61,420 nucleotides of DNA from assembly GCA_018000455.1 (NCBI GenBank), contig JAGNJW010000030.1, forward strand, positions 1 through 61,420, written 5' to 3'. Source of the stretch: Acidobacteriota bacterium (lineage in GTDB: Bacteria > Acidobacteriota > Vicinamibacteria > Vicinamibacterales > UBA2999). Shown in pieces: positions 25,766 through 34,785 of the stretch. The first letter of the stretch is position 1, and each line of letters begins with the position of its first letter. Position numbers and translations under genes: made by a program. The notes below the pieces were generated by a model. It was not told the DNA's origin. It made no database searches and saw only the letters and a list, made by a program, of their open reading frames with translations.

Positions 25766-27463
25766 ATGGCGCACCGCAACCGCCCACCGCAGGGAGACGC
25801 CGGCCACCGGCGTGATCCCCGAGCCATGACGCCGTTCGAGCGCGCGTGGCTGATGGATCGCGGCCCGACGGCCGAGGTCGCCCGCGATCCGCTCGGCGCC
25901 TCGCTCCGGCAGGCCCGGCGGCGCCCGGTACAGGCATTGACCGCGGCCGTGCCGATCGATGCGGTCGCGGAAGCCCTCACCATCGTCGACCGCGACGGCT
26001 GCCTGGTGCGGGTCAATGCCGCCTTCGAGCGCTTGGTCGGCGTCTCGGCCGCCACGCTCGAGGGCGCGTTGCTCGAGCGCTACGTCACCGCGCCGCCCGG
26101 GCCCGAGAGCATGGGACCGCTGGTGCCGCCGAGCCCAAACTCCCGGCGCACGGCCGCCTATCTTCGTGCCGACGGCGCCTGGTGTCCGGCCGACGTGCAT
26201 GTCGAGCGGCTCGACACCACCGGCTGGTCGCTCGTCACCGTGCACGACCGCGATGACCGCACGCGGCTCGAATCGGCGCTGCAGGACAACAAAGACCTCA
26301 CCGAACAGCTCCGCCGCTCGCAGAAAATCGGCGCGCTCGGCCGCCTCGCCGGTGGCGTCGCCCACGACTTCAACAACCTGCTGCAGGTGATCGGCGGCCA
26401 TGCCGAAGCGCTCGGTGCCGGCGAGCTCGATGCCCCGGCCAGGCGGCGCCTGCTGCGCAGCATCCAGACGGCGACGGATCGTGCTGCCTCGCTCACCCGC
26501 CAGCTCCTGGCGTTCGGACGCCGCCAGATTCTGATGCCCGAGGTGCTCGACCTCAACGTCACGGTGCGCACGCTCGAGCGCATGCTCACGCGCGTCATCG
26601 GCGAAGACGTGCAGCTCGTCAGCACGCTGGCGCCGGATTTGGCCGCCGTCAAGGTCGATCCCGGCCAGATCGAGCAGGTCGTGCTCAACTTGGCCATCAA
26701 CTCACGCGACGCGATGATCGACGGCGGCACGCTCGAGATCGCCACCGCCAACTTCGTCCTCGACGAACCGTGGGCACACGAGTCGCTGCCGGTGCGGGTG
26801 CCAACCGGCGCCTGGGTGCTGCTCTCGGTGCGCGACACCGGCTGCGGCATGGACGAGAACACCGCCACGCAGGCCTTCGAGCCCTTCTTCACGACCAAGG
26901 ACATCACCAAGGGAAGCGGACTCGGGCTGTCGATGGTCTACGGCATCGTCAAGCAGAGCGACGGCTACACGTGGATCGACACCTCGCCCGGCGCCGGCAC
27001 CGCCGTGCACGTGCTGCTCCCGGCCGTGCTCGATGCGGCCTTGCCCGCGCCGCGCCCGCGTGAGACGCCTCCTCCCGCGCTCGACGAGCCGGCGGGCGCC
27101 ACCGTGCTGCTGGTGGAAGACGACCCCGAAGTACGCGGGCTCTTCTCGCGGTTCCTCGAAAAGGCCGGCTACACGGTCATCGAGGCCGCCGACGGGCGTG
27201 ACGCGCTCGAGCTGTTCGAGGCCCGCGGCGCCGGCATCGATCTCGTCATCACCGACGTGGTGATGCCCAATATCAGCGGCCCGGCGCTCACGACCGCCAT
27301 CCGCGCCCAACGACCCGACGTGAAGGTCCTGTTCGTCTCCGGCTACGCCGACGAACTCGAAGCCGGCATCGCGCACGCGCCGTTCACGGTGTTGCTGCAC
27401 AAGCCGGTGACCCGGCAGATGCTCGTCGATCAGGTCGCCGCGCTGCTCGGTGTGACCGCCTAG
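25766..27463 (+). CDS. PAS - histidine kinase - receiver hybrid (paralogue of 22637-24643)
   Basis: From ATG 25766 the product has 565 residues. An ATG at 25826 is also possible, and neither has a strong ribosome site. PAS domain about 65-165, HisKA AHDFNNLLQVI with His200, N-box LNLAINSRDAM, G1 DTGCGM, G2 GSGLGLSMVYGIVKQS, and a C-terminal receiver with EDD and a TDVVMPN acceptor. Kinase and receiver are nearly collinear with the upstream paralogue, but the N-terminal receiver-like domain is missing. Confidence 0.92.
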   Translation: MAHRNRPPQGDAGHRRDPRAMTPFERAWLMDRGPTAEVARDPLGASLRQARRRPVQALTAAVPIDAVAEALTIVDRDGCLVRVNAAFERLVGVSAATLEGALLERYVTAPPGPESMGPLVPPSPNSRRTAAYLRADGAWCPADVHVERLDTTGWSLVTVHDRDDRTRLESALQDNKDLTEQLRRSQKIGALGRLAGGVAHDFNNLLQVIGGHAEALGAGELDAPARRRLLRSIQTATDRAASLTRQLLAFGRRQILMPEVLDLNVTVRTLERMLTRVIGEDVQLVSTLAPDLAAVKVDPGQIEQVVLNLAINSRDAMIDGGTLEIATANFVLDEPWAHESLPVRVPTGAWVLLSVRDTGCGMDENTATQAFEPFFTTKDITKGSGLGLSMVYGIVKQSDGYTWIDTSPGAGTAVHVLLPAVLDAALPAPRPRETPPPALDEPAGATVLLVEDDPEVRGLFSRFLEKAGYTVIEAADGRDALELFEARGAGIDLVITDVVMPNISGPALTTAIRAQRPDVKVLFVSGYADELEAGIAHAPFTVLLHKPVTRQMLVDQVAALLGVTA

Positions 27464-27559
27464 CGTCCCGAGCGCCATGCCCGGTGGCCGCGCCGAGGAT
27501 CGCCGCACACCACCGGAGTTGATACGCCGCGTAGTTGACGACGGCGGTCGCGCCGGCGC

Positions 27560-29149
27560 TCACACGCGGCCCGGGGCCAGGGTGATCGCGTAGATCTCGC
27601 GCCCGCCGCGCTCGTGCAGGCTCGCCCGCAGCGCCTCGGTCACGGCGTCGACCACCAGGCGCCCGAAGAACTGCAGGCCGTCGCTCGGGGGGCGATTCGG
27701 CTTCATGCCGTCGGGAATCGACAGGAAACGGACTTCCGGGCCGAAGGTGGCATCGAGCACGTTGGGGCCGAAGGTGCCGGCATGGAGCGGTCCGGCGACG
27801 AACTCCCAGAAGGGTGCGAACTCAGTGAAGCGTGCCCTCGCCGGATCGTAGTGGTGGGCGGCGGCGTAGTGCACATCGCCCGTGATCCACACGACGTTGT
27901 CGATGCGCTCGTCATTGATGAAGCGCAGCAGGTCGGCGATCTCGAGCTCGCGGCCGAGTGGTCCGCCGCCGTCGCCCTGGGCCACGGCCTCGAAGTTCGA
28001 CGGGAAGTCGCGCACGACCAGACCGATTGGCAGGCTGCTGGCCATGACCTTCCACGTCGACGTGCTGGCGACGAGCGCCCGCTTGAGCCAGGCCACCTGC
28101 GCCGAACCCATCAGCGCCGACGCCTCGCCCAGCGTCGTCTGCCGGTTGCCGCTGTTGGCGCCGCGGTAGCTGCGGTGGTCGAGCAGGAACACCTCGAGCG
28201 GGCCGTAGCGCACCGAGCGGTAGAGCCGCTCCGGATCCACGGCCTCGAACGGCATCGGCGTGTACTCGAAGCAGGCCTGCCGGGCGCGGGCGGCCAGCAG
28301 GGCGACCGACTTCTCGGCAAAGCGCGGGTCATCGTCGAGGCGGCGCTCGAAGTACCAGTTGTCGCGCACCTCGTGGTCGTCCCACACGGTGAGCTGTGGC
28401 ACGGCGGCATTGAAGCGCCGCATGTGCGCGTCCTGCAGGTTGTAGCGGTAGTTGCCGCGGTACTCGGCCAGCGTCTCGGCGACCTTGCTCTTGGCCTCGG
28501 TCGTGAGGTTCTTCCAGACGCGGCCGTCGTCGAGCGGCACTTCCGTCGACAGGGGCGCGTCGGCGTAGATGGCGTCGCCGAGATTCACGAACAGATCAGG
28601 TTCAACGCCGAGCATGCTGGCGTAGGTCTGCATGCCACCGAAGGCGGGGTCGAGGCCCCAGCCCTGCCCCACCGTGTCGGCTGAGAAGACCAGCGACACG
28701 TCACGGGCCCCGGGCGCCGGCGCCGTGCCGAGCTGCCCCGCCACTGGCTGACTGAACTGGCGGATGTCGGAGAGGTCCTGGAACGACACCCGGTAGAACA
28801 CCCGCTGCCCGCGCGGCAGATCCGTGAGGTGCACGCGGGCCGTGAAGTCACTGCCCTCCAGGGCCGACGGGCCAACGACGCGCCGCGCGTTCCGGAACGT
28901 GTCGCTGGTGGCGTACTCGACGATCATGCGCGCCGACCGGTCGGCGCGTGCCCAGACGACCGCGGCGTCGTCGCCGACGAACGTCGAGGCGACGCCGTCG
29001 GTGACCAGCGGACGCACGCCCGGCCCGGTCACGATTCCCGGCGCTTGCCCGAACAGCGTCGGCCTGGCGACGAGCGCGCCAACGGCGCTTGCGACGACGC
29101 CGCGAACGACCTGGCGCCGTGACAGTGTGGCAGCGTGGCGGTACCTCAG
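27560..29149 (-). CDS. PhoD-like alkaline phosphatase, Tat-exported
   Basis: PhoD enzymes hydrolyse phosphodiesters and monoesters outside the cytoplasm with Fe/Ca at the active site. Metal-site blocks are visible: NLGDAIYAD, VWDDHEVRDNW and ITGDVHYAAAHH. The N-terminus has a Tat-like signal (SRRQVVRGVVAS). No ATG, GTG or TTG occurs between the heptamer repeat and this signal. A CTG at 29149, with AGGGGGG 6 nt before it, is the best candidate and gives 529 residues, but the start is uncertain. It follows the TonB-receptor gene on the same strand. Confidence 0.85.
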   Translation of the reverse strand: MRYRHAATLSRRQVVRGVVASAVGALVARPTLFGQAPGIVTGPGVRPLVTDGVASTFVGDDAAVVWARADRSARMIVEYATSDTFRNARRVVGPSALEGSDFTARVHLTDLPRGQRVFYRVSFQDLSDIRQFSQPVAGQLGTAPAPGARDVSLVFSADTVGQGWGLDPAFGGMQTYASMLGVEPDLFVNLGDAIYADAPLSTEVPLDDGRVWKNLTTEAKSKVAETLAEYRGNYRYNLQDAHMRRFNAAVPQLTVWDDHEVRDNWYFERRLDDDPRFAEKSVALLAARARQACFEYTPMPFEAVDPERLYRSVRYGPLEVFLLDHRSYRGANSGNRQTTLGEASALMGSAQVAWLKRALVASTSTWKVMASSLPIGLVVRDFPSNFEAVAQGDGGGPLGRELEIADLLRFINDERIDNVVWITGDVHYAAAHHYDPARARFTEFAPFWEFVAGPLHAGTFGPNVLDATFGPEVRFLSIPDGMKPNRPPSDGLQFFGRLVVDAVTEALRASLHERGGREIYAITLAPGRV

Positions 29150-29158
29150 CGTCGTCCC

Positions 29159-29207
29159 CCCTGTTCCCTGTTCCCTGTTCCCTGTTCCCTGCTCCCTGTT
29201 CCCTGTT
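29159..29207 (-). repeat. Heptanucleotide tandem repeat, site 1 (7 units)
   Basis: There are seven consecutive units of CCCTGTT (one is CCCTGCT) on the plus strand, that is AACAGGG on the minus strand. They fill the space between the receptor stop (29209-29211) and the phosphatase start. The same heptamer occurs at 45993-46034 and 50967-51029. Confidence 0.95.
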
Positions 29208-29208
29208 C

Positions 29209-32200
29209 CTAGAACGAGTACTTGAGCGCCAGCTGGATGATACGGCCGTCTTCGGCCGCCGTGATCTGGCCGAAGGGTGCGGTGCCAAACGTGCCGCTCG
29301 GATTGCGGAAGCGGGCCTGGTTCCACACGTTGAACGCTTCGATGCGCGCCTGCACGCGGTGCCGTCCGGCGAAGTCGAAGTTCTTGAAGATCGACAGGTC
29401 GGTGCTCTGGAAGCCGGGCCCCCGCACGCCGTTTCGGCCGGCGTTGCCCGGCCGCTCGCCCGAGGCCGCCAGGCTGCGCGCGACAAAGCAGCTCGTGTCG
29501 AACCACTGCGCCGTGGTCCTCGGCCCGTTGTTCGGATCGCACGTCACGTCGGGACGCTGCGTCTGGTAACGGATGTCGAGCACTCCTCCCTGGTTGACCG
29601 AGAACGGGAAGCCCGTCTGCGCCTGGTAGATGCCGTTCAACTGCCAGCCGCCGGCAATCGCCCTGAGCGCCACCGGCTTGTCCTCGAACCGCGGCAGCTC
29701 GTAGCCGAAGCTCAACACGAAGCGATGACGCGCATCAAACAGCGCCGGCCCCTTTTCGGCCGCCAGCGCCGCGTCGATGCTGGCCTCGTCGCCTTGCGCC
29801 ACCGGCAGCACGGGACGCGACTCCCCGCCGATGTTCAGGCCCGAGACGTGGTCGGTGGCCTTGCCGAGCGTATAGGACGCCAGCATGTTGAAGCCGCCAG
29901 TCGGTAGCAGCCGCACGCTCGTCTGCAGCGAATCGAACCACGACTGCGCCACCGAGAAGGTCGGCCGCACCAGCGAGAACGCCGGCATGAGGCGGGCGCC
30001 GCGGGTCGTCTGGCCCGGCGTGTAGACGCCGGGATTCACCTCGAGGAACATCGGCAGGTTGTGGCCGCGCGAGCCGACGTAGGCCACTTCGGCGCCGATC
30101 TTGCCGGCGAACTGCCGCTGCACGCCGAGGTTGAAATGGTACGCGTACGGCGACTTGAACTCGTCGCCCCAGCCGATGATCGTGAGGTTGGGCGGGAACG
30201 GGTTGGGCGGACCGGCCACGGCCGCCAGCGGATCGGCGAGCGTGATGGGCGTCGGTGTGTTCAGCTCGACCAGCGGCGTGAAGGGCGGCGACAGCACCCC
30301 GCTCTGGAAGAAGTCGCCCTGACCGGCCAGCGCGTCGTAGAAGACGCCGAAGGCGCCGCGGACACTCGTTGCCCCATCACCAAAGGGATCCCAGGCCACC
30401 GACACCCGCGGCGCGAAGTTGTTCTTGTCGGTCGGCACGATGCCGCGCGGCACGCCGGTGTCGCCGGCGTAGACGAGCCCGGCCGGGGCATTCGGATAGA
30501 CCGTCGACTGCTGCCCGGTGTGGAAGCCGGTGATGGCGTCGTTCTTGTCGATGAACGGCGTCGGCAGTTCGTAGCGCAGCCCGAGGTTGACGGTGAGCTG
30601 CGGCGTGACACGGAAGTCGTCCTGGATGTAGCCGGCGAAGAGCCAGCCGTAGCCGTCCTGGATGGCCTGGGTGGTGGTGGCGCGCGCCTGCGACGGCAAG
30701 CCGAGCAGGAAGTCCGCCGCACCGTTACCGGTGAAGCCGCCGTTGAAGGTGAGGTCGCCGTTGGGACGGTTGATGAAAGCGATGTTCATCGCCTCACGGC
30801 GCACATCGACCCCGAACTTCAGCGAGTGGCGGCCGGCAATCCAGGTCGCGTCGTTGGCCGCCTGCCACACGTGGTTGACACGGTTCACGAAGGGCTGCTG
30901 CGGATCGCCGAGCGCGGAAGTGCCGCCACCGAAGAAGCCGGCAACGTTGAACGAGGGCAGGCCCGCCGCCAGCGGATTGGTGTTGGCGAAATTGATGCCG
31001 AAGTCGCGTGGATTCAGGCCGCTCGTGACGGCCGGGTTGGCGCTGATGCGGTTGATCGAGAAGCGCGCCTGGTTGATCAGGTTGGAGCGGAAGACGTAGC
31101 TGTGCGAGACCAGGGCATCCTGCAGCGTGGCCAGCGATTTCTGATCGACGGCGGCGATCACCCGCGGCGTCGTGCGGTCGGTGTCGCTGCGCATATAGCG
31201 CAGGAGCACCGACTGCTTCTCGGACACCTGGAAATCGAAGCGGGCGCCGTACTGGTCGCGCACGTCGTTCACCGTGGGGGAGATGATGTAGCGGTTGCCG
31301 GGCGAGTTCGGCAGCGGCACGAACTCGCTCAGCAGACGCGCGGCCGCTGGGCTGATGCGGTTGGCCGGGATGGTATTGCCCGGGAACGGCAGGCCGGTCA
31401 GCGGATCACGGATCGAGGTCGCACCGAAGTTGCCAGTCCGCTGCGCTTCCGACAGCACCAGCACGTTGTTGGTGATGCCGGCGTCGTTGCGGAAGCCCTC
31501 GTAGTAGCCGAACCCGAACAGCCGGTTCTTGACGACCGGTCCGCCGAGCGTCGCCCCGAACTGGTTCTGCTTCAGTTCCGGCTTGGGCTGGTTGCCGGGC
31601 GCGAAGAAGTTGCGCGCCTGCAGCGCGTCGTCGCGGTTGAACTCCCAGGCCGCCCCCGAGAACGTGTTGCTGCCCGACTTGGTCACGACGTTGACGACCG
31701 AGCCCGCGTTCCTGCCGTACTCGGCGCCGAAGGCGTGGGTCAGGATCTTGAACTCCTGAATGGCATCCGGCGGCGGCCGCAGCACGAAGCCGGTGTTGAA
31801 AGTGTCGTTGTTGGTGGCGCCGTCGAGCAGGAAATTGTTCGACTGGTTGCGCATGCCGTTGACGTTGAAGCCGCCGGTGACGTTGCCGAAGCCGCCCGGC
31901 GTGGCGTCGCCGCCCTGGCCGCCAAGGCCGGTCGGCGGCGCGACCACGCCCGGAATGAGCGTGCCGAGCTGGGTGAAATTGCGGCCGTTGAGCGGCAGAT
32001 CGACGACCTTCTGCTCGTCGATGACGATGCCGCGGGTCGCGTTGGCGGTCTCGACGAGGTTGGCCTTGGCGGTGACCGTCACGGTCTCGCTCACCTGGCC
32101 GACCTCCATGTCGAAGGCGACGCGGGCGGTCTCGGTGACCGTCACGCGCACGCCTTCATGAACGGCGACGCGGAAGCCGGCGAGCGACGCCTTGACGTCG

Positions 32201-32433
32201 TAGACGCCCGGCTGCAGGAGCGGCAGCGTGTAGAGGCCGTCGGCACCGCTCACTGCCGTGCGTACGGCACCGGTGGCCGTGTTGGTCGCCTCGACCGTCA
32301 CGCCGGGCAGCACACCACCCGAGGCATCGACGACCACGCCGTTGATCTGGCCGGTGGCCTGCGCCAGTACCGTCGTCGCCGATGACGCCAGCACCACCAG
32401 CATCAGGATTCCGATCTTCACGGTCACTCGCAT
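29209..32433 (-). CDS. TonB-dependent receptor with carboxypeptidase regulatory domain (Oar-like)
   Basis: This outer-membrane receptor has 1074 residues. A signal peptide covers about 1-24 (cut after TTVLA). A carboxypeptidase-regulatory-like beta domain follows (GQINGVVVDASGGVLPGVTV), then a plug region (DLPLNGRNFTQLGTLIPGV) and a long beta barrel ending in KYSF with a terminal aromatic residue. This architecture is greatly expanded in Acidobacteriota. The substrate cannot be read from sequence. Its position before a PhoD-like phosphatase hints at a phosphorylated substrate. GGAGG precedes the ATG. Confidence 0.93.
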   Translation of the reverse strand: MRVTVKIGILMLVVLASSATTVLAQATGQINGVVVDASGGVLPGVTVEATNTATGAVRTAVSGADGLYTLPLLQPGVYDVKASLAGFRVAVHEGVRVTVTETARVAFDMEVGQVSETVTVTAKANLVETANATRGIVIDEQKVVDLPLNGRNFTQLGTLIPGVVAPPTGLGGQGGDATPGGFGNVTGGFNVNGMRNQSNNFLLDGATNNDTFNTGFVLRPPPDAIQEFKILTHAFGAEYGRNAGSVVNVVTKSGSNTFSGAAWEFNRDDALQARNFFAPGNQPKPELKQNQFGATLGGPVVKNRLFGFGYYEGFRNDAGITNNVLVLSEAQRTGNFGATSIRDPLTGLPFPGNTIPANRISPAAARLLSEFVPLPNSPGNRYIISPTVNDVRDQYGARFDFQVSEKQSVLLRYMRSDTDRTTPRVIAAVDQKSLATLQDALVSHSYVFRSNLINQARFSINRISANPAVTSGLNPRDFGINFANTNPLAAGLPSFNVAGFFGGGTSALGDPQQPFVNRVNHVWQAANDATWIAGRHSLKFGVDVRREAMNIAFINRPNGDLTFNGGFTGNGAADFLLGLPSQARATTTQAIQDGYGWLFAGYIQDDFRVTPQLTVNLGLRYELPTPFIDKNDAITGFHTGQQSTVYPNAPAGLVYAGDTGVPRGIVPTDKNNFAPRVSVAWDPFGDGATSVRGAFGVFYDALAGQGDFFQSGVLSPPFTPLVELNTPTPITLADPLAAVAGPPNPFPPNLTIIGWGDEFKSPYAYHFNLGVQRQFAGKIGAEVAYVGSRGHNLPMFLEVNPGVYTPGQTTRGARLMPAFSLVRPTFSVAQSWFDSLQTSVRLLPTGGFNMLASYTLGKATDHVSGLNIGGESRPVLPVAQGDEASIDAALAAEKGPALFDARHRFVLSFGYELPRFEDKPVALRAIAGGWQLNGIYQAQTGFPFSVNQGGVLDIRYQTQRPDVTCDPNNGPRTTAQWFDTSCFVARSLAASGERPGNAGRNGVRGPGFQSTDLSIFKNFDFAGRHRVQARIEAFNVWNQARFRNPSGTFGTAPFGQITAAEDGRIIQLALKYSF

Positions 32434-32515
32434 ACCCTACCCCTCCAGGAGCTTCGACAGAGAGTGAACCAGACGACGTTGGTGGCTGTCAAACAATGTC
32501 ACGCGCAACTCGCGT

Positions 32516-32521
32516 TACACT
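32516..32521 (+). promoter_or_regulatory. TANNNT -10-like element 8 nt before the DUF5916 gene
   Basis: TACACT ends 8 nt before ATG 32530, and no ribosome site is seen between them. This spacing suggests a leaderless transcript. The divergent receptor gene shares this 96-nt intergenic region, in which a minus-strand TTGACA (32488-32493) could be its -35 box. Confidence 0.35.
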
Positions 32522-32529
32522 ACCGGCAC

Positions 32530-34743
32530 ATGTCGCGCCGCGCGCTGTGCCCATGGATGGCGGTCGTGGCGCTGCTGGCGGCCGCCCCGGCCACGAGCCA
32601 GACCCTGCCCGTGTCGTCGAGCGACGGCCGCCGCACGCTCACCGCCGTTCGTGCTCCAACGCCGGTCATCATCGACGGCGTGCTCGACGACGCCGTCTGG
32701 CAGACGGCGCCCGCTGCCGAGGCCTTCGTGCAGGCGGACCCGCGGGAAGGCCAGCCGGCCAGCGAGGCCACCGAAGCCTACGTCGCCTTCGACGACGAGT
32801 TCCTCTACATCGGCGCGCGTTGCCGCGATTCCAACCCGGCGGGAATCGTCGTGAACGACATCCACAAGGACTTTGCCGGCACCGAGCAGGACACCTTCGA
32901 GGTGCTGCTCGACACCTTCGCCGACCGTCGCAATGGCTTCGTCTTCGCCACCAACGCCGCTGGCGCTCGCGCCGACACCCAGATCGCCAACGAGGGCCGC
33001 GACGTCAATCCGAACTGGGACGCGGTCTGGTGGGTGGCCTCGGCCATCACCGCCGAGGGCTGGACGACCGAGTTCCGCATCCCCTTCAAGACGCTGCGCT
33101 TCGAGCCGGGCGACGGGCACCTGTGGGGCCTGAACTTCGCCCGCCGGATCCGGCGGAAGAACGAAGTCACCTACTGGTCGCCGGTGGCGCGCGCCTTCAG
33201 CATCGTGCGGGCCTCATCGGCCGGAACGCTCGGCGGCCTGCCCGATCTGGCGCAGGGGCGCAACATCCGCGTCAAGCCGTACGTGCTCGGCGGCGCGGTG
33301 CGGCCGCTCGGCGGCACCAGCTTCGCGCTCGACCGGAGCGCCGGGCTCGACGTGAAGGCTGGCCTGTCGCCGTCGCTGACCCTCGACGCCACGGTCAATC
33401 CCGATTTCGCCCAGGCCGAGGCGGACGAACAGCAGGTCAACCTGACGCAGTTCAGCTTGTTCTTCCCGGAGAAGCGCGAGTTCTTCCTCGAGAACTCGGG
33501 CGTCTTCTACTTCGGTGACATCCCGCGCAACCAGCGCCAGACGAGCCGCTTCCGGGCGCCTGAGGAGGATTTGCTGCTCTTCTTCAGCCGGCGCATCGGC
33601 CTGACCGACGACGGCGCGCAGGTGCCGCTCTACGGCGGACTGCGGGTGACGGGCCGGGCCGGCAACTACGGCCTCGGCGCCCTCAGCATGCAGAGCGAGG
33701 GCTCAGGCGATCGCCCGGGCCAGAACTACAGCGTGGCGCGCGTCCGGCGCGACGTCTTCGGCAACGCCGACATCGGCGCCATCGTCATGTCCCGCCAGTC
33801 GGCGAGTGATGGCGGCGACTACAACCGCGTCGCTGGCATCGATGCCAACTTCCGCGTGCTCACGAGCTTGAGCCTGAACGGCTTCGTCGCCCGCTCGGAC
33901 ACGCCGGGGGAGGACCGCGGCCAGGGTACCGCGAAGGGGTCGATCGGCTGGGAAGACAGCCGCCTGCGCCTGCAGTACTCGCTCATGAACATCGACGAAG
34001 GCTTCAAGGCCGACATGGGATTCGTGCGCCGCACCGGCATCCGGCGGCACTTCGTCGATTGGGCGTCGTTCCTCCAGCCGGAGTGGCTGGCCAGGCGCGG
34101 TATCCGCCAGGTGCAGCCGCACGCGCGCTCCTTCTTCTACTACGCCCCGAACGGCGATCTGGCCACGCGCCAGGCGCACATGGCGGTGCAGGTGACATGG
34201 AACAACGGCTCCCGCATCGAGTACGCCCTCGAGCCGCGCACCGAGGCGATCGCGCGCCCGTTCAATATCCGCAGCGGTGTCGCCATCCCGGTCGGCCGCT
34301 ACGACTGGACGCAGCACCTGTGGGTGGTCGAGTCCGACCATAGCCGCGCCCTCTCGCTGTCGGCCCGCATCACGCACGGGGACTTCTGGCGCGGGCGCCA
34401 GAAGAACGTCCAGACGAGTCTGCTCTACCGGCCCAACCACCGCCTGTTCCTCGACGTCGGACTGCAGGTCACCGACATCACGCTCGACGAGCCGCAGACC
34501 TCGTTCGTCACCACGCTCGTCAACTGGCGATCGGGCTACTCCTTCAACACCAACATGTTCCTCGACGCGCTCGTGCAGTACCGGAACGACGTCCGGCAGT
34601 TCTCGTCGAACGTGCGCTTCAACCTCATTCACCGCCCGCTCAGCGATTTCTTCCTCGTCTACAACGAGCAGCAGGACACCGACGGCCTGACCTCCGCCGG
34701 GCGGGGCCTGGTCGTCAAGTACACGCACCTCTTCTCGTTCTAG
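32530..34743 (+). CDS. DUF5916 outer-membrane protein with CBM9-like domain
   Basis: The 737-residue product has a signal peptide (MSRRALCPWMAVVALLAAAP). It has an N-terminal CBM9-like domain (about 42-230, with IIDGVLDDAVWQ and GARCRDSNP). The DUF5916 region follows (VNPDFAQAEADEQQVNLTQF, FFPEKREFFLENSGVFYF) and continues as a predicted beta barrel ending in HLFSF. The start at 32530 is preferred over an upstream GTG because the signal peptide begins there. Function is unknown, and the family is common beside TonB receptors. It is divergent from the receptor gene. Confidence 0.88.
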   Translation: MSRRALCPWMAVVALLAAAPATSQTLPVSSSDGRRTLTAVRAPTPVIIDGVLDDAVWQTAPAAEAFVQADPREGQPASEATEAYVAFDDEFLYIGARCRDSNPAGIVVNDIHKDFAGTEQDTFEVLLDTFADRRNGFVFATNAAGARADTQIANEGRDVNPNWDAVWWVASAITAEGWTTEFRIPFKTLRFEPGDGHLWGLNFARRIRRKNEVTYWSPVARAFSIVRASSAGTLGGLPDLAQGRNIRVKPYVLGGAVRPLGGTSFALDRSAGLDVKAGLSPSLTLDATVNPDFAQAEADEQQVNLTQFSLFFPEKREFFLENSGVFYFGDIPRNQRQTSRFRAPEEDLLLFFSRRIGLTDDGAQVPLYGGLRVTGRAGNYGLGALSMQSEGSGDRPGQNYSVARVRRDVFGNADIGAIVMSRQSASDGGDYNRVAGIDANFRVLTSLSLNGFVARSDTPGEDRGQGTAKGSIGWEDSRLRLQYSLMNIDEGFKADMGFVRRTGIRRHFVDWASFLQPEWLARRGIRQVQPHARSFFYYAPNGDLATRQAHMAVQVTWNNGSRIEYALEPRTEAIARPFNIRSGVAIPVGRYDWTQHLWVVESDHSRALSLSARITHGDFWRGRQKNVQTSLLYRPNHRLFLDVGLQVTDITLDEPQTSFVTTLVNWRSGYSFNTNMFLDALVQYRNDVRQFSSNVRFNLIHRPLSDFFLVYNEQQDTDGLTSAGRGLVVKYTHLFSF

Positions 34744-34771
34744 GCGCCCGGCCCGCCGTGGGCATCCGCGT

Positions 34772-34777
34772 TAGGAT
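34772..34777 (+). promoter_or_regulatory. TANNNT -10-like element 8 nt before the LOG-family gene
   Basis: TAGGAT ends 8 nt before ATG 34786, close enough for a leaderless mRNA. No clear -35 element is visible. Confidence 0.3.
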
Positions 34778-34785
34778 GAAAGCCC

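Noticed and set aside
29159..29207. CRISPR-like array
   Set aside because: The unit is 7 nt with no spacers; it is a simple tandem heptamer.
30061..32385. 774-codon plus-strand open frame
   Set aside because: Antisense shadow of the TonB-receptor gene. The receptor has a signal peptide, plug and barrel motifs; this frame has none.
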